From: Limonium bicolor
Taxonomy: Eukaryota > Streptophyta > Magnoliopsida > Caryophyllales > Plumbaginaceae
Reading direction: 5' to 3'
DNA: 64,000 bases
Assembly (NCBI GenBank): GCA_023374045.1
Contig: CM041777.1
Span: 88,406,300-88,470,299, forward strand
Shown: one piece after another, positions 32,407-44,800 of the stretch
Layout: every line of letters begins with the position of its first letter
Position numbering within the stretch: the first letter of the stretch is position 1
The notes under the pieces: generated by a model
Told to the model about the DNA's origin: nothing
Databases searched by the model: none
The model's input: only the letters and a program-made list of their open reading frames with translations
Made by a program: the position numbers and the translations under genes

Positions 32407-33262
32407 CCCACCACCTTAACTGCATAAACACACCACGCACGACGGGAGTCTGAAGAAACCATCGCTTCCACTTATATTTCCTCCCGTATCACCACATCAT
32501 TCCACACTCACGCAGTAACAAAAGAAATAGAAGAGCAGCAGTGAGAGGAGAACAGACCAGTTCTTCCTCTGAATTAATGTCAAAATCTATCTGTGTAATC
32601 TTCTTAACTCCGTTAATGTCTGAGTAATTTTCTTTTGTATCCTAGGATGGGGGTTTGATTTCTAATATTACGTAATTAATATTTATCACCTGTTTCTCTC
32701 ATTTAACTTGTTTTAATTCCTTTTAACTAATATTGCTAAATGCTTTGCGCGACAAACGACTGCATTTATTTGGTAACTATCAACATATGATTTTGAGATA
32801 GTCTAGGTACCACAAAGGAATTAATCTTGATATTTACACTCCGGACTGAGCAGGAAAATATTAAGGCTTTTATTAAGAGTTCGTAACTGACAATTATTAA
32901 CTCTAATAGGCAATAAATAATTGAAACATGGTTATAAATATGTTTAAGTAATTTAGGAAATTCCCCCGCTATCCTAGGATACATTTTTCCATCCACATCA
33001 CTTAATTCACCTTTTTACTGTTTTTATTATTTCTGTATTAATTTAACAACAAATCAAGCTTGCCTCCGGCTAAACCCCTTTTTACAGTTTTTAAGTAACT
33101 ACCAAGACTAGGGTAAATTGAACAATCTCCCTGTGGATACGACACTCGTTATACTACTACGACCGGGAATTGTTTGCAGCCCGACGTTTATAATTTGAGT
33201 TTTTAATTTCTTTCTTTTGTAATTACACCTTTCTAAACCACTCAGAAATAACATCTGCAAAT

Positions 33263-33280
33263 TGGCGCCGTTGCCGGGGA
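33263..33280 (+). other. primer-binding site, tRNA-Asp type
   Basis: TGGCGCCGTTGCCGGGGA begins three bases after the LTR end. It is the hallmark Athila primer-binding site, complementary to the 3' end of a tRNA-Asp. Confidence 0.9.
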
Positions 33281-33764
33281 GATTGATTCCATCAATTTCC
33301 CTAGTTTCCGGTAGTTCACCTGTTTTATATAATAAACTGTCAATATTATCTTGTTAATAATCTAACCTTGGACATCGGACTTATAATCTGAATTGGACAT
33401 CGGACTTCTGACCTGACTTGGACATTTGACTTCGGACTTTGGACATCTAACTCCTAACATCTTAATATTATTGTCATTTCGTTCCATTGTCATTTCGTTC
33501 CATTGTCCTTTCTTTCCATTGTCTCTAACTACTAACTTTAAATTTCCTGTCATTTCGTTCCATTGTCCTTCTTTCTTTCCATTGTCCTTAACATTTCATT
33601 TCCATTGTCCTTAACATTTCTTTCCATTGTATACTCTAACTACTAACTTATAATTTCGTATACTAACCCTAACGTTTATCAGCCTAACCAATATTTCTGT
33701 CTTTCTTATTTTATTTACTAACTAATTTTGCAGCTTCTGACAAACCACAAGTTATCTTCTGTGC

Positions 33765-36528
33765 ATGCCAAACACTCGAACCCGAGGCTCTCCACCAATC
33801 AGTCCGAGCCCCGAACCCGAGCGTACTTTATTTCAAGCGCAGAGAAACCTGAGAAACCAAGCCATGGCCAATAACGAAGTTATAAATGAAATGGACCATG
33901 CAATTCAACCAGAACACCGTGCCCTATCTGATTATCACCAACCTAACACCGAAGGAAGAGCATCAGCTATAGTTCTCCCTGAACTAACACCAGAAGAAGC
34001 CGGACGTGGGTTTTCAAAACCCACTACATCACCGCCGTCCGGGATCTAGGCAAGTTTAGTGGAGCGAACCCAGATGAAGCCCCAAATCATCTGAGTCTCT
34101 TCCTAGACTTCTGCAATTCCTTTAGTCAAACCGGCATCGTCAAAGAAAGAATTCCTCCACAACTATTTCCTCACTCATTATCGGATTCAGCAAACCGGTG
34201 GTACCGAAGCCTTCCCTCCCGATCAATCACCACATGGCTTCAAATGGCCCAAAAATTCCTTGCCAAATACTACCCAACCAGTAGAACGAGGCAATTGATT
34301 GGTGAGATCAACACTTTCTGTCAAGAGCCGGGAGAAACGTTGTACGACGCATGGGACAGATTTAAAGATATGCTAATGAAATGTTCCCACCATGGTCTTG
34401 ACGATCAATCCCTCTGCCTGTCATTCTTCAACGGTCTGGATGATGGGAACCGACTACTCGTCAATTCCTCTGCAGGAGGAAGTTTCATGATGAAATCTCC
34501 TAAAGAAGGAATGGATCTTCTCGAAACCATGACGAGCAATACAGACAGTGGACGAGATCCAAAGGGAACGCCACGAGCAGCAGGCCTACTCCATGTTGAG
34601 CCTACAGATCATTTATCGGCTCAGATCTCGTCCCTTGCAAAGATGGTGGAAAAGCTAACAACATCACAAAACGAAATTGTAAAGACAATAGCTTCCCCAC
34701 CTACAAGTTCACCACCAGTTCCACCTACAGAACGATGTGTCATATGCGCCGGTCCTCATGAAACTCATCAGTGCGAAGGTAAAACCATACGAAGATGAAT
34801 TCATAGGAAACCGCCCCGGTAATTCCTACAACAACAACTTCAACAACAACTATCCATGGAGAAATCACCCGAATTTCTCATGGAAAAATAATGATCAAAC
34901 CAAGGAGGGCAGAACAACAATTCCAACACCTATCAGGGGAACCGACCCCAACCAAACTCTAATATGGGTTATAGAGCACAAGGTGCCCCTCCAGGTTTCC
35001 AACAACAACAACAACAACAACAACAACAACCATCTCATCCTCTTCTGATCCAAACGCAGAACTCAAAGAGATGATGAAGGGTTCATGTCCATAACTCAGA
35101 ACCAGCTCTCTGCACAAGAAGCCTTCAACCAGAAAATCGAAGGAAATTCAATCAACTTGCAGAACATCTTGCTCGAAGACCGCCAGGGGCTCTCCCCAGC
35201 CAAAATGAACCAAATCCAAGAGAGCAAGCCAAGTGCATCTATGTGAAGGAGCACGATGAAGAAAAGACGGAGGTGGCTAAAACAGCTAAAGTTCCAGAAC
35301 TACACCCTTCCCTCCAAGAGGGTTGTAGCAATTGAGACTTCCAAAAGGAATGTAGCTGAACTTGAAAGCACCGCCAAAGTCTATAAAAATCGCATTCAAT
35401 CTGAGAATACCTACCTCGAGAACTTGGTAGCCGGTTATGAAATGAGAAGCTCGAATTTGAAGAAGAAGGAGAAGAGGTTAAGGCGATAACCTTGAGAAGC
35501 GGTAAGAAAACCGACGAGATTCCCATCCCGCAACAATCAGAAGAATCCAAAGAGGATAGTGAAGAAAAAGCTGAGGCCCCAGCAGAAAAGACATCTCCAA
35601 ACGTCCTCACTATTCCACCAGCTTCAGAACCTTCTTCACAAGAACCGCCTATACCATTTCCTCGCCGACTCCAGAAGCAGAAATTGGATAATGAATATGG
35701 TAAGTTTCTGGCAATGCTGAAGCAGCTAAACGTCAATGTACAGTTTGTAGACCTCATTGCCAAAATGCCAAACTATGCCAAATTCCTCAAACACCTCATA
35801 TCCAACAAAACTAAATTGGCCGAAGTCGGTACGGTACCTCTCAATGTAGCTTGCTCAGCTACTCTACAAAAACCACTACCATCAAAATGCAATGATCCGG
35901 GCAGCTTCACTATTCCAGTCACAATTGGTAGCACCTCATTTCCATACTCCCTATGATCTGGGTGCCTCCATTAATTTGATGCCCCTCTCCACTTTCAAAA
36001 AGCTGGGAATTGGAGAGATGAAAAAGACTAAGATGACCCTGCAACTGGCAGATGGTTCGGTAACATACCCAAGCGGAGTGGTGGAGGATGTTATCATTAA
36101 AGTGGAGCACTTATACTTCCCATGCGATTTTGTCATTCTAGACATCGAAGAGAACCCACTACACCTCTCATCCTTGGACGACCATTCCTTGCCACAGCCG
36201 ATGTGCACATTTGGGTAGCCCAGGGGAAATCACCCTTCAAGCTTATAACGAAAAGCTGGAGTTTGCATCAGGAAGATCTCCAGATAGCAAATCCAAAGAT
36301 CTCAAGTTTGTGAGGGATACTCAATCACCATCATCCCCACTTCTGTTTATTACCCTTCCAGACGGCATGTCTATCACAGAGATACCACCACCAATCCCGG
36401 ACGAAGAGCGGGATAAGAAAAGAAAACATGCATCCAGGTGGACTCTCAAAAAAACCATCGAGTCATGCTTTGGATCTCCCCTCATAACCACCCCCCAGGA
36501 TCGATCTAACGAAAAAGCGTCTAGCTAA
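33765..36528 (+). pseudogene. Athila-type gag and aspartic protease, frame-broken
   Basis: The first frame (33765-34049) has an N-terminus rich in Pro and Arg and the DYHQPNTEGRASAI segment. A one-base loss near 34018 shifts to the retrotransposon gag domain (KFLAKYYPTSRTRQL, YDAWDRFKDMLMKCSHHG, SFFNGLD) and a CX2CX3HX4C knuckle (CVICAGPHETHQC) near 34735-34775. An Asn-rich, CAA-repeat linker follows near 35000, then a charged coiled segment. The protease starts near 35950 with DLGASINLMPLSTFKKLG and has LILGRPFLA. Directly after it the frame leads to a short tail (LKKTIESCFG) and the 3' leader; no RT or integrase follows. Confidence 0.85.
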
Positions 36529-36570
36529 AGACGTTAAAGAAGGGCAGCTTTCCGGGAGGCAACCCGGACG
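36517..36570 (+). other. conserved double-hairpin motif in the 3' internal region
   Basis: GCGTCTAGC..AAGACG is followed by CCGGGAGGCAACCCGG. Both parts can fold (CGTCT/AGACG and CCGGG/CCCGG). The second Athila element has the same motif at 52751-52803 with changed loop bases. A GGGAGGCAACCC core is, as I recall, typical of plant Athila elements; its function is unknown. Confidence 0.7.
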
Positions 36571-37701
36571 AACTTATCTTTATATGCTTTTATGCTGTTT
36601 TAATTTTCAGATTCCCTTCAAATTTATTTTTGCTAACTTTAACCCCGTTTATAGTATGGTTGCTTCTAGTGTTTTATGCAGGTGCAATTTCATGTCTACA
36701 CCGCAACCAAGCTACGCTACTTGAGGCTGAAGCTCAAGTGTGGGGGAAGTCCAACACGCTAGCAAAAATAAATCAGGGGAGTACTAGTTTCTTTAATTAT
36801 GCTTTTATTTAAATAAAATATGCAGAGGAGAGTTTATATGCTTAAATGAATATTTGTGACCAATGTGTTGTCTCTATTTTATCTACTTACCGAAAAGGCC
36901 TTCTGAATCTTTCCCTTGTTTTTCTGGTGAACAATGAGGACATTGTTCAAATTAAGTGTGGGGGAGTGTGCCCTTTTCGGTGACATTTTATGCTTAAATG
37001 CTTAATCTCTCTGCTTATCTTGCGTTTGTTCAAATTCAATATTGTGAACCCTTTTTTATGTGGGTTGTTCTCTTTAAGAATAAATATTGTTATGAATTGT
37101 GGGATAAATGGTACAAATGTACAAAATTTTAAAATTTTGATTACTTTTGAGGAGCATTTTTATGCGGTGTGACCAAATGATCTGAAATGGTTGGATTTTT
37201 ATTACTCAGGGGTTCTTTCTGTCTTCTTTCTTAGGGATTGCTAAGGGGTGCTTCTCTGTCAAAAAGGAAAAAAAAATAATAAATAAGGGACTTGTGAGAC
37301 ACCATTGGTAACCAACAAGAGAGTTGAGTGTTCTTAAATACAAGGCTTGATGCCTACATATTATCTTCTCATCTCTTATGCAAAAGTGAAACAAATGCTA
37401 ATCTATTTTTCCTTTTGTTTTCTCCTCAATGCCCATTCTTGAGAGAAGTTGGCCATGGTAAAAGTTCTCAAAGTCACCTTAAATCAAGAAGCATTGAAGT
37501 ACTCCGATCATACCCCGAAACTCTATTTTTATTTTTGCCCTGAGTACACCTATGCCACCAGTAGGTGATGGATCACACTCCTCTAAAAAGTTTAAGATCA
37601 TGTACTATTGACTTCTTTATCCTACCCTTCATAATAATATTTGTTAATATTGAGCATTCCCTACTTAGGGTACAGTTTTGCTTGAGGACAAGCAAAAAGA
37701 T
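36571..37701 (+). other. long 3' untranslated internal region of the Athila element
   Basis: It has no coding domain. It contains repeated G-rich tracts (AAGTGTGGGGGAAG near 36740, AAGTGTGGGGGAGTGT near 36955) like the terminal polypurine tract, which may act as extra plus-strand primers. It is largely shared with 52820-53947. Confidence 0.6.
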
Positions 37702-37714
37702 AAGTGTGGGGGTG
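37702..37714 (+). other. polypurine tract of the first Athila-type element
   Basis: AAGTGTGGGGGTG directly precedes the 3' LTR. Confidence 0.85.
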
Positions 37715-39297
37715 TGATAAGTGTCCAAATGAGCATGTTATTTAGGTGTATTTCATATATAATTAGCACTTTTCTTGCTCATTTCTCCACTTCGGTTAGT
37801 TTTCCTCTAGTTTATGTTTTATTGTTTATCTCACAAATTTTGGTTTAACATGAGGAAAACCAAGCCGGGAGTGAAGTAGACAAAGAGACGAACGCGTAGG
37901 CGCAGACGGCTCAGGAAACGGAGCCCAAACGAAGAATCTAGAGCCGGTCAAAGTTTGAAGGAAAATAGGTCACGGTCAATGGTTGTAACCGCCCAAGAAG
38001 AGGCGGTCAGATACCGCCTACACAACCGCCCATAATGGGGCGGTCCTCTCTATGGGCAACCGCCCAATTGAGGCGGTCAAGACAAGGGCTACCGCACAAA
38101 TTGAGGCGGTCAAGACAAGGGCAACCGCCCATATTGAGGCGGTCAAGACATACTAAACCGCCTAAATTGAGGCGGTCACAAACAAGGGAACCGCCCATTT
38201 TGGGGCGGTCAGCACAAAGGAAACCGCCTATTAAGAGGCGGTTAAGACCAAAAAATCAACCGGACTAGTTTTCTTCTTCGCGCAGTCGTCGTCTTCAACT
38301 TGATTCCGTTATCTATCTACTCTCGCACCGCCTACCATAAATCTCTCACGCATCCAGCTCTCTGTCCCCTGCAATCAATGAACTAAATATGAGAGCAATC
38401 AATGCTCAAATTCGTACGGATCCAAACCTCTATATAAACCCACCACCTTAACTGCATAATGACACACCACACGACGGGAGTCTGAAGAAACACCATCCAT
38501 TCTCTTCCACTTATTTTCCTCCCGTATCACCACATCATTCCACACTCACGCAGTAACAAAAGAAATAGAAGAGCAGCAGTGAGAGGAGAACAGACCAGTT
38601 CTTCCTCTGAATTAATGTCAAAATCTATCTGTGTAATCTTTTTATCTCCGTTAATGTCTGAGTAATTTTCTTTGTATCCTAGGATGGGGGTTTGATTTCT
38701 AATATTACGTAATTAATATTTATCACCTGTTTCTCTCATTTAACTTGTTTTAATTCCTTTCAACTAATATTGCTAAATGTTTTGCGCGACAAACGACTAC
38801 ATTTATTGGTAACTATCAACTATGATTTTGAGATAGTCTAGGTACCACAAAGAATTAATCTTGATATTTACACTCCGGACTGAGCAGGAAAATATTAAGG
38901 CTTTTATTAAGAGTTCGTAACTGACAATTATTAACTCTAATAGGCAATAAATAATTGAAACATGGTTATAAATATGTTTAAGTAATTTAGGAAATTCCCC
39001 CGCTATCCTAGGATACATTTTTCCATCACATCAATTAATTCACCTTTTTACTGTTTTTATTATTTCTGTATCAATTTAACAACAAATCAAGCTTGCCTCC
39101 GGCTAAACCCCTTTTTACAGTTTTTAAGTAACTACCAAGACTAGGGTAAATTGAACAATCTCCCTGTGGATACGACACTCGTTATACTACTACGACCGGG
39201 AATTGTTTGCAGCCCGACGTTTATAATTTGAGTTTTTAATTTCTTTCTTTTATGTAAATTACACCTGTTCTAAACCACTCAGAAATAACACTCTGCA
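37715..39297 (+). repeat. 3' LTR of the first Athila-type element (1583 bp)
   Basis: It is a near-identical copy of the 5' LTR including the hairpin array (37988-38242). It ends CTCTGCA before the TTTGG duplication. Several differences from the left LTR are one-base indels in homopolymers, for example 6 versus 7 A near 38252. Confidence 0.93.
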
Positions 39298-39857
39298 TTT
39301 GGTTCAGTCAAGATGCGCCAAAGCTATTTTGCCAGCAAAGCTCTATTGATAGGGGTGTGCAAACGGTTAGAACGGATATCCGTTAACCGAAGTTCGAAAG
39401 AAAAAAACCGAATTAACCGAAATTCATAGTAATAACCGTTTTAACCGATAACCGTTTTAACCGATAACTGTTTTACATACCATATTAGTAACAGTTAACC
39501 GCCCCCATTAACCGACTTTCAAACATAACCAAAATAACCGAAATAATCAAAATAACCGTAATAACCGTAAAGAAAACTTCGGTTATTACGGATAACCGAA
39601 CTTTGAAGTTTAATACCCGTTAACCGAACTGAACTTTAATACGGATATCCGTTTTAACCGAACTTTTATAAAACAGTTAAAAACTACGGTGATCGAACCC
39701 GAATAAAAAACCGGTTATTGAGGATATCCGTTTTAACTGCCCTGTTTGCACACCTCTATCTATTGAAGCTCAAAAGATCGTGAAAACCTAAACCTGTTGT
39801 ATCCATATTTTGACATAAATAAGACCACTTCTTCCAATGAACGCCTTGTTTGTTCAG
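39298..39857 (-). pseudogene. old LINE middle fragment, holding a hAT MITE
   Basis: The two flanks of the MITE join to read KQGVHWKKWSYLCQ, GLGFHDLLSFN and RALLAKIALAHLD on the minus strand, the segment just after the RT core in plant LINEs. It is bounded by the giant LTR (TSD TTCAG at 39853-39857) and by the Athila-type element (TSD TTTGG at 39298-39302). Confidence 0.85.
39350..39758. mobile_element. hAT-type MITE (409 bp)
   Basis: The ends TAGGGGTGTGCAAAC and, reversed, TAGAGGTGTGCAAAC form a 15-bp TIR with one mismatch. Perfect 8-bp duplications TCTATTGA flank it (39342-39349 and 39759-39766). The interior is made of AACCGTTTTAACCG-like words. It is related in style to the MITE at 13160. 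Confidence 0.92.
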
Positions 39858-40427
39858 TGAAATACCCCAAGTAATTACCACTTTAAATTAGTGAAGTTTG
39901 AATTAAATTATGTGCAATAATTACCATGAAACATTATGGTATTTAAAATATAGATCCAAACGGATGCTTATATCGCATGTACATATCGGTGCGTAAAATA
40001 AATACCACTAGTGCGCCCAATAAATTGTATAAACATCCCATATACCTTGGACGAATTATAATCGTAAACGTAAACTGATACGTATGCACATCTCTAAACC
40101 GAAGATGTTATGATTAATAATGCAATGCAAACATGAAAACGTCGATATAGTCACCCGTATATATATACATATGTGCAACCAACGTTATAATATCTCACGT
40201 TATGTGCACAAGTAATAACGTGACGTAATACAACCGTCGCGTAAATATATATAGGCATATATATGTATAACTAAAACGCGACGAAATAAAATAGTCGTAC
40301 ATATATATATAGGTATAATCAACAACGTGACAAGATAAATAGTTACATATATGTTATGTATGTAACAACGATAAAATAGGCATGTATATACTCTTATACA
40401 AAAAAAAAAAAAAAAGGAAAAGAGCTA

Positions 40428-40506
40428 ACCTGCTCTAGCCGGGGTTCGAACCCGGTACCTCTCGTGTCATTCTTGAATGCCTTAACCGTTTTAGCTATGC
40501 TCGAAT
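40428..40506 (-). other. tRNA-like sequence inside the giant LTR
   Basis: The minus strand has a Pol III A box (TAGCTAAAACGG, 40497-40486) and a B box (GGGTTCGAACCCC, near 40453-40441) at tRNA-like spacing, followed by a T run (A run at 40400-40415 on the plus strand). The would-be acceptor stem (GAGCATA with CTAGAGC) does not pair, so it is not a working tRNA. It is a tRNA pseudogene or the head of a SINE. Confidence 0.5.
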
Positions 40507-41989
40507 TCAGTAGGGAATACCAACTTGATTAAACTAGTAATATGACTACTATAGTAACTACAAATAAATGAGCACAAACAACAGACCAAACACTCAGCCG
40601 GTGCCAAGTCCATGCGTTCAAGGATTGCTAATTTCCTTGTTGTTATTTGTTTCTTGCACTAACTGTCAACGCCAATATATTCCCTTGGGAGGAGGGTTAT
40701 CATAATCAAAACAAGTATTATAAACCAAGCTCTGCACGGTTTGCTGTCTGATTTCAAGTTTCAAAAGAAAAAAAAAATGAACAGAGAAGTCAAGAGACTT
40801 CTGAGTGATGTCGATTACCTATACAAAAAAAAAAACCATGCACTGAAACAAGCATGGGGGTGACAGCTTTACTCTTGGAATTTTGAGCTCCCAAATTCCC
40901 ATTCCCTGACCTTGACATAGCTGTATGGGTTAGCAACAGAATAAACCACTCTCTGAGACAGACACACACCATGGGCCCGATTTTGGTTTTCACAAAACAG
41001 ACAAGAATCTTGCTCATGCTTTCATTCCAAAAAAAAAAAAACAGACCAGTCGCCAGCCCCTTGCCCAAAAGTTGGAGAACCTCAAACCTCCACAAACTGC
41101 TCTATTGGAACTAGCAAACATTAACTGTTAATGTCCTTAGTATAATCAGGACCTCCTGCTTGAAAGACACAAAGGGAACAGGACATACACGTCCCTGTCG
41201 GAGCTGATTTTTAAGTGCTCCATCAAAACAACGTTGGAAATTGTTGTCTCTGACTCCCATGCCCGTTTACTCTCTTGACTTGTGCCATTTGATTCATAAC
41301 CACACAGACCACCCCCTTCTTCCTCCTCTTGCATGCCCACGACATGCAGCAGCAAAACTTGAACACTGTTGTTACTCTTGCGTGAAGGTAAGCCACTGTC
41401 AAGGTTGTTCTTCTTTTTTTTCTGTCTTTGATCCCTTCCTTTCCTGATCAAAGAGATCAACTCTACTCCTGCAGTATAGCTGAAGCCTGGTTGCACCCCA
41501 CGGCATCATCTTTCAAAAAAAAAGAAACACAAAACAGATAAGAACCAGTGCCACCTGGTGTGAATACCAGTTTCAGGTAAGTCATAAATCAGCCTTGTTT
41601 AAGCACTCCCTCTGTCTGTGTCGCCTGAGACCCCATGCACCACTTCTCTAATTCTTTTTCTGTTCCACACAAGAACCCATTCCAGTGCGCAAGTCCTGGA
41701 GCAAGACAGTGCAGTCTCTGATTCTAGCAAGAGTCCGAAGCTCTCCAAGATGAACAACCCGTCCCTGTTTCTAAAAGAAAAACACATAACCAGGTATTGA
41801 TGAGTGACCAGGAAGTTGAAGTCCTATATTGCACCAAAAGATTAGCCAAGGAGAAGTTGCCAAGTCACTTAACTAGGTGAGCTATTCCTAAACTAATGCC
41901 CTGATCAAAAAGGAAAACAAACAAAACCCATCTGTCAAGTTCGGTTGTTAAGTATTTGAAATCTGTAACTTTTGTTTTCTGTACACTGG

Positions 41990-44800
41990 CTGTCCAGGAG
42001 TGTTATAGAAGGAGTGTTGGGTTATTTATAAACTTAAAACACTAAAACACCTAGGCAGAAGTGGAAACCAATTAGTGCATCAGGACTGAAGTTAGAAGAG
42101 AAAAAGGAAAAGTTCATAATTTCTGTTTTCTGTTCCTTGTCAGTTTTACAAACTTTGTGTAAAGGAACTTTGGAAGTGTAGACCTTGTTGTCTTGGTTTG
42201 CTTTAAAGCTAAAACTATGTTAAGGTATGTAACTAGACAACTAAACAACCTAGGGGAAACAGCTGACATATTGAAATAGGAGGAAACAAATCAGTTCAGT
42301 CCTCTAGTTTCAGTTTTTCCTAGTTCCTAAGTGAGGAATATCCTGTAACACCAACGAAACTACATTGAGATGTTTCAAAGTTGGAACTGTAGAGAAACAC
42401 TTAACTAAGTGGATAAGTCATTCGTGAGGGGAAAATGGAAGTCAGACCAGTGAGCAAGAAGAAAACAATAGAAAAACTGCATCAGATTTATGTTCTCAGT
42501 ATTTACAGATTTCGATTTCAGGGTGACTGAATCTAATAGGAGTTGGTAGTGTTGTGTTGGGTTGAATCTGAGTGAAAAGCCTTGCCAGATAAGCAATTAA
42601 GAACCCAAACAACTTGAGGGAAGAAGGAAGTTAGATTAATACACACAAAAAAAGTAGAAGAAGATTTATCAGTGTGTCTTCTTTTCAGTTGCAGTTCTGG
42701 ATAATTTAGTAGGACTGTCAAAGTTGTTGTGGGTCTGTTTCAAGGATAAAGCCGTGTTGAACCACCTAATTAAGGAACTGGATAATTTGGGAAAAGAAAC
42801 CAGAAAGATCAGGTTAGCAAGCAACAGAAAAGCAATGTAACAGTTCATAATTCCTGGTTTTATTTTGCTTTCAGTTTTGTGTCCAACTTCTCAGAGGGGT
42901 GTTCCTGGTTGCTTTGGAATTGTTCTAAGGTTAAGACCATACCCAGAGTAAGTTCCTATAGGACAAGACAATCTAGGGAGAAACCAATTCACATACAGAA
43001 ACAGAAGTAAGAGATAGAGAATGAGATAGCAGTTTTCTGTTTTAGTTCAATTTTTAGTTTATGAAATTCTTGGTTTCAGTATAAACACGATGCAGTAGAA
43101 ATAACAGTGTTGACTTGGGTTTGTTTTGGGGATGAAACCTTGGTAAGACTCTTAAATCAGTAGCTAGACAATCTGGGGGACCTAGAAATCTAATTTGTGA
43201 ACAAACAAAAAAAATGAAAGAAAAGATATCAGATATCAGATTCCATATTTCAGTTTTATTGTTGCCCTGAAACCTTGAGTTTCTGTATAACCTGGGTCCA
43301 GAGGTTTATATGGGGTTGTAGAGGTTTAATAATGTACCTGAATCATGGCTAACACACCTTAGTAAACTATAAGTACCTAGAGCAAGATTAGAAAACAGGT
43401 TAACACACAGATTAATAACAAACAGAAAAGAGATTAAAAGAACAGATATGAGATAGAAGAAAGCCGTTAGTTAATTTTCAGTTTCTGAAGTTCTATACGC
43501 TTCTGTGTATTAACTCCCTGGGGTAACCTAGATGTTGTATTAACTTAGTGACCAGCCTAAGTGCTTACCTAAAACGTGAGGCCAAGTGCAAACAAAAAAC
43601 ACACACAGTTAGCATGTTAAGACAGAAGCGTGAAACAGAGAGAGAAACTATACAGATTCAAGCTTTAGTTTGTATACTTATCAGTTTCTGTAAGAAGGGA
43701 ATCCTAGTAGAACTACCAGAGTGTTTAAGTTGTTGTTAAACTTGACCACATTGCTCAAATGTCTAACTAAGGGGTTACATGATTTGGGATGAACTCAAGG
43801 GTAGTTTATTAAACAAAAGATAGGAATGCATCAGTTCTGTTTAATTCTCAGATCATCATCTGTACATGTTTCTGTGTAACTGGTACAGAGGTTATATGAG
43901 TGTTGCAGTGGGTTGAAGAAGAACTGAAAACCTTGTTAACTCATGTAAATAAGGTGGGGGGGGGGGGAAGATAGGAACCGGATTAATAAACAATAAAGAA
44001 ACTGAAAAACAAATTCGTGAGCTGACAGAAGGAATTAAGGAAAAGATAGCAGAATATAATGTTTCAGTTTTAAGCTTTGTGTCTGAAAATCTGTTCTCTG
44101 TGTAACCCCAGTACAGAGGGCTTACAAGGGTTGTATTGAGTGGTAAATGAACCTAGAACATATCCAACACACTTAAGTAAATTATAAACATCTTGGGGAA
44201 GGGTTGGAAGCCAATTTGATCGATTAGGAAATAAGTGAAGAAGAGATTATACAAGCTGTTGTTTCAGTTTTTCCAGTTCTGTTCTCTGTAGAATGAACTT
44301 CCAGAATTGTTATCAATGTTGTTTTGAGTTGGTGTTCAGTTTAAGACATCTCTAATACACTTAGGTAAGGTTATAAACACCTTGGGGAAAATAGAAAGCA
44401 AAGTAACGCATCAGAGAAAGAGTAGGAATGGAGGGGTGTGGTACAGATTTCAGTTTCAGGTTTTAGATAGTGTTGTTCTGTGTACTTGAGTACAGAAGCT
44501 GGTGAGTGTCCTACTGGGGTGGTGTTGAGTTTAAAACATTATCAACACCTATAGCTAGTTGGGTAATACTGTGGGAAAGAAGGAAACATGGGTGGAATTG
44601 CATAGATACAAGAACCAAGAGAGAATGTGTAGAATGTTGTTTCAGATTTCATTAATATTGTAGCTTCTGTATAATTAGATTTCAGGGGTATTATAAGGGT
44701 GATGTTAGTCTAATGAGGTACCCAAACCAGTACTAATATACCTAATTAGTTGATGGAGCATTTTGGGATAAGTGAGCCACCGTTAGATACCTTAAAAAAA
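41990..44800. repeat. about fifteen degenerate tandem repeats of about 194 bp
   Basis: A landmark like CCTAGGGGAAA or CTTGGGGAAA recurs near 42046, 42249, 42427, 42612, 42791, 42971, 43177, 43376, 43567, 43781, 43961, 44198, 44382, 44571 and 44763 (spacing 178-237). Between the landmarks each unit has TTTCAGTTTT and TTCTGTGTA-like words and an AACACACTTA-like segment. A 13-base G run lies near 43955. There is no coding content. Confidence 0.75.

Larger units (their letters stand above)
31682..33259 (+). repeat. 5' LTR of the first Athila-type element (1578 bp)
   Basis: It starts TGATAAGTGTCC and ends CATCTGCA. It holds the hairpin array (31956-32213), a TATATAAA box at 32399 and a long 3' part with a conserved GACGTTTATAATTTGAG segment that is also found in the second Athila element. 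Confidence 0.93.
31682..39297 (+). mobile_element. Athila-type Ty3/gypsy derivative, gag-protease only, nonautonomous
   Basis: LTRs are at 31682-33259 and 37715-39297, with TG..CA ends and the perfect duplication TTTGG (31677-31681 and 39298-39302). The primer-binding site matches tRNA-Asp as in Athila. Gag and an aspartic protease are present; RT, RNase H and integrase are absent, so it needs proteins from another element. This fits the TR-GAG class of terminal-repeat retrotransposons. The LTR pair is very similar; many of the differences are one-base indels. Confidence 0.93.

Noticed and set aside
40428..40506. Functional tRNA gene
   Set aside because: A and B boxes are present but acceptor ends do not pair and it sits in an LTR.
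40790..43739. Several open frames of 60-116 aa in the giant LTR
   Set aside because: No motif, no codon bias, and they lie in degenerate tandem repeats or LTR sequence.
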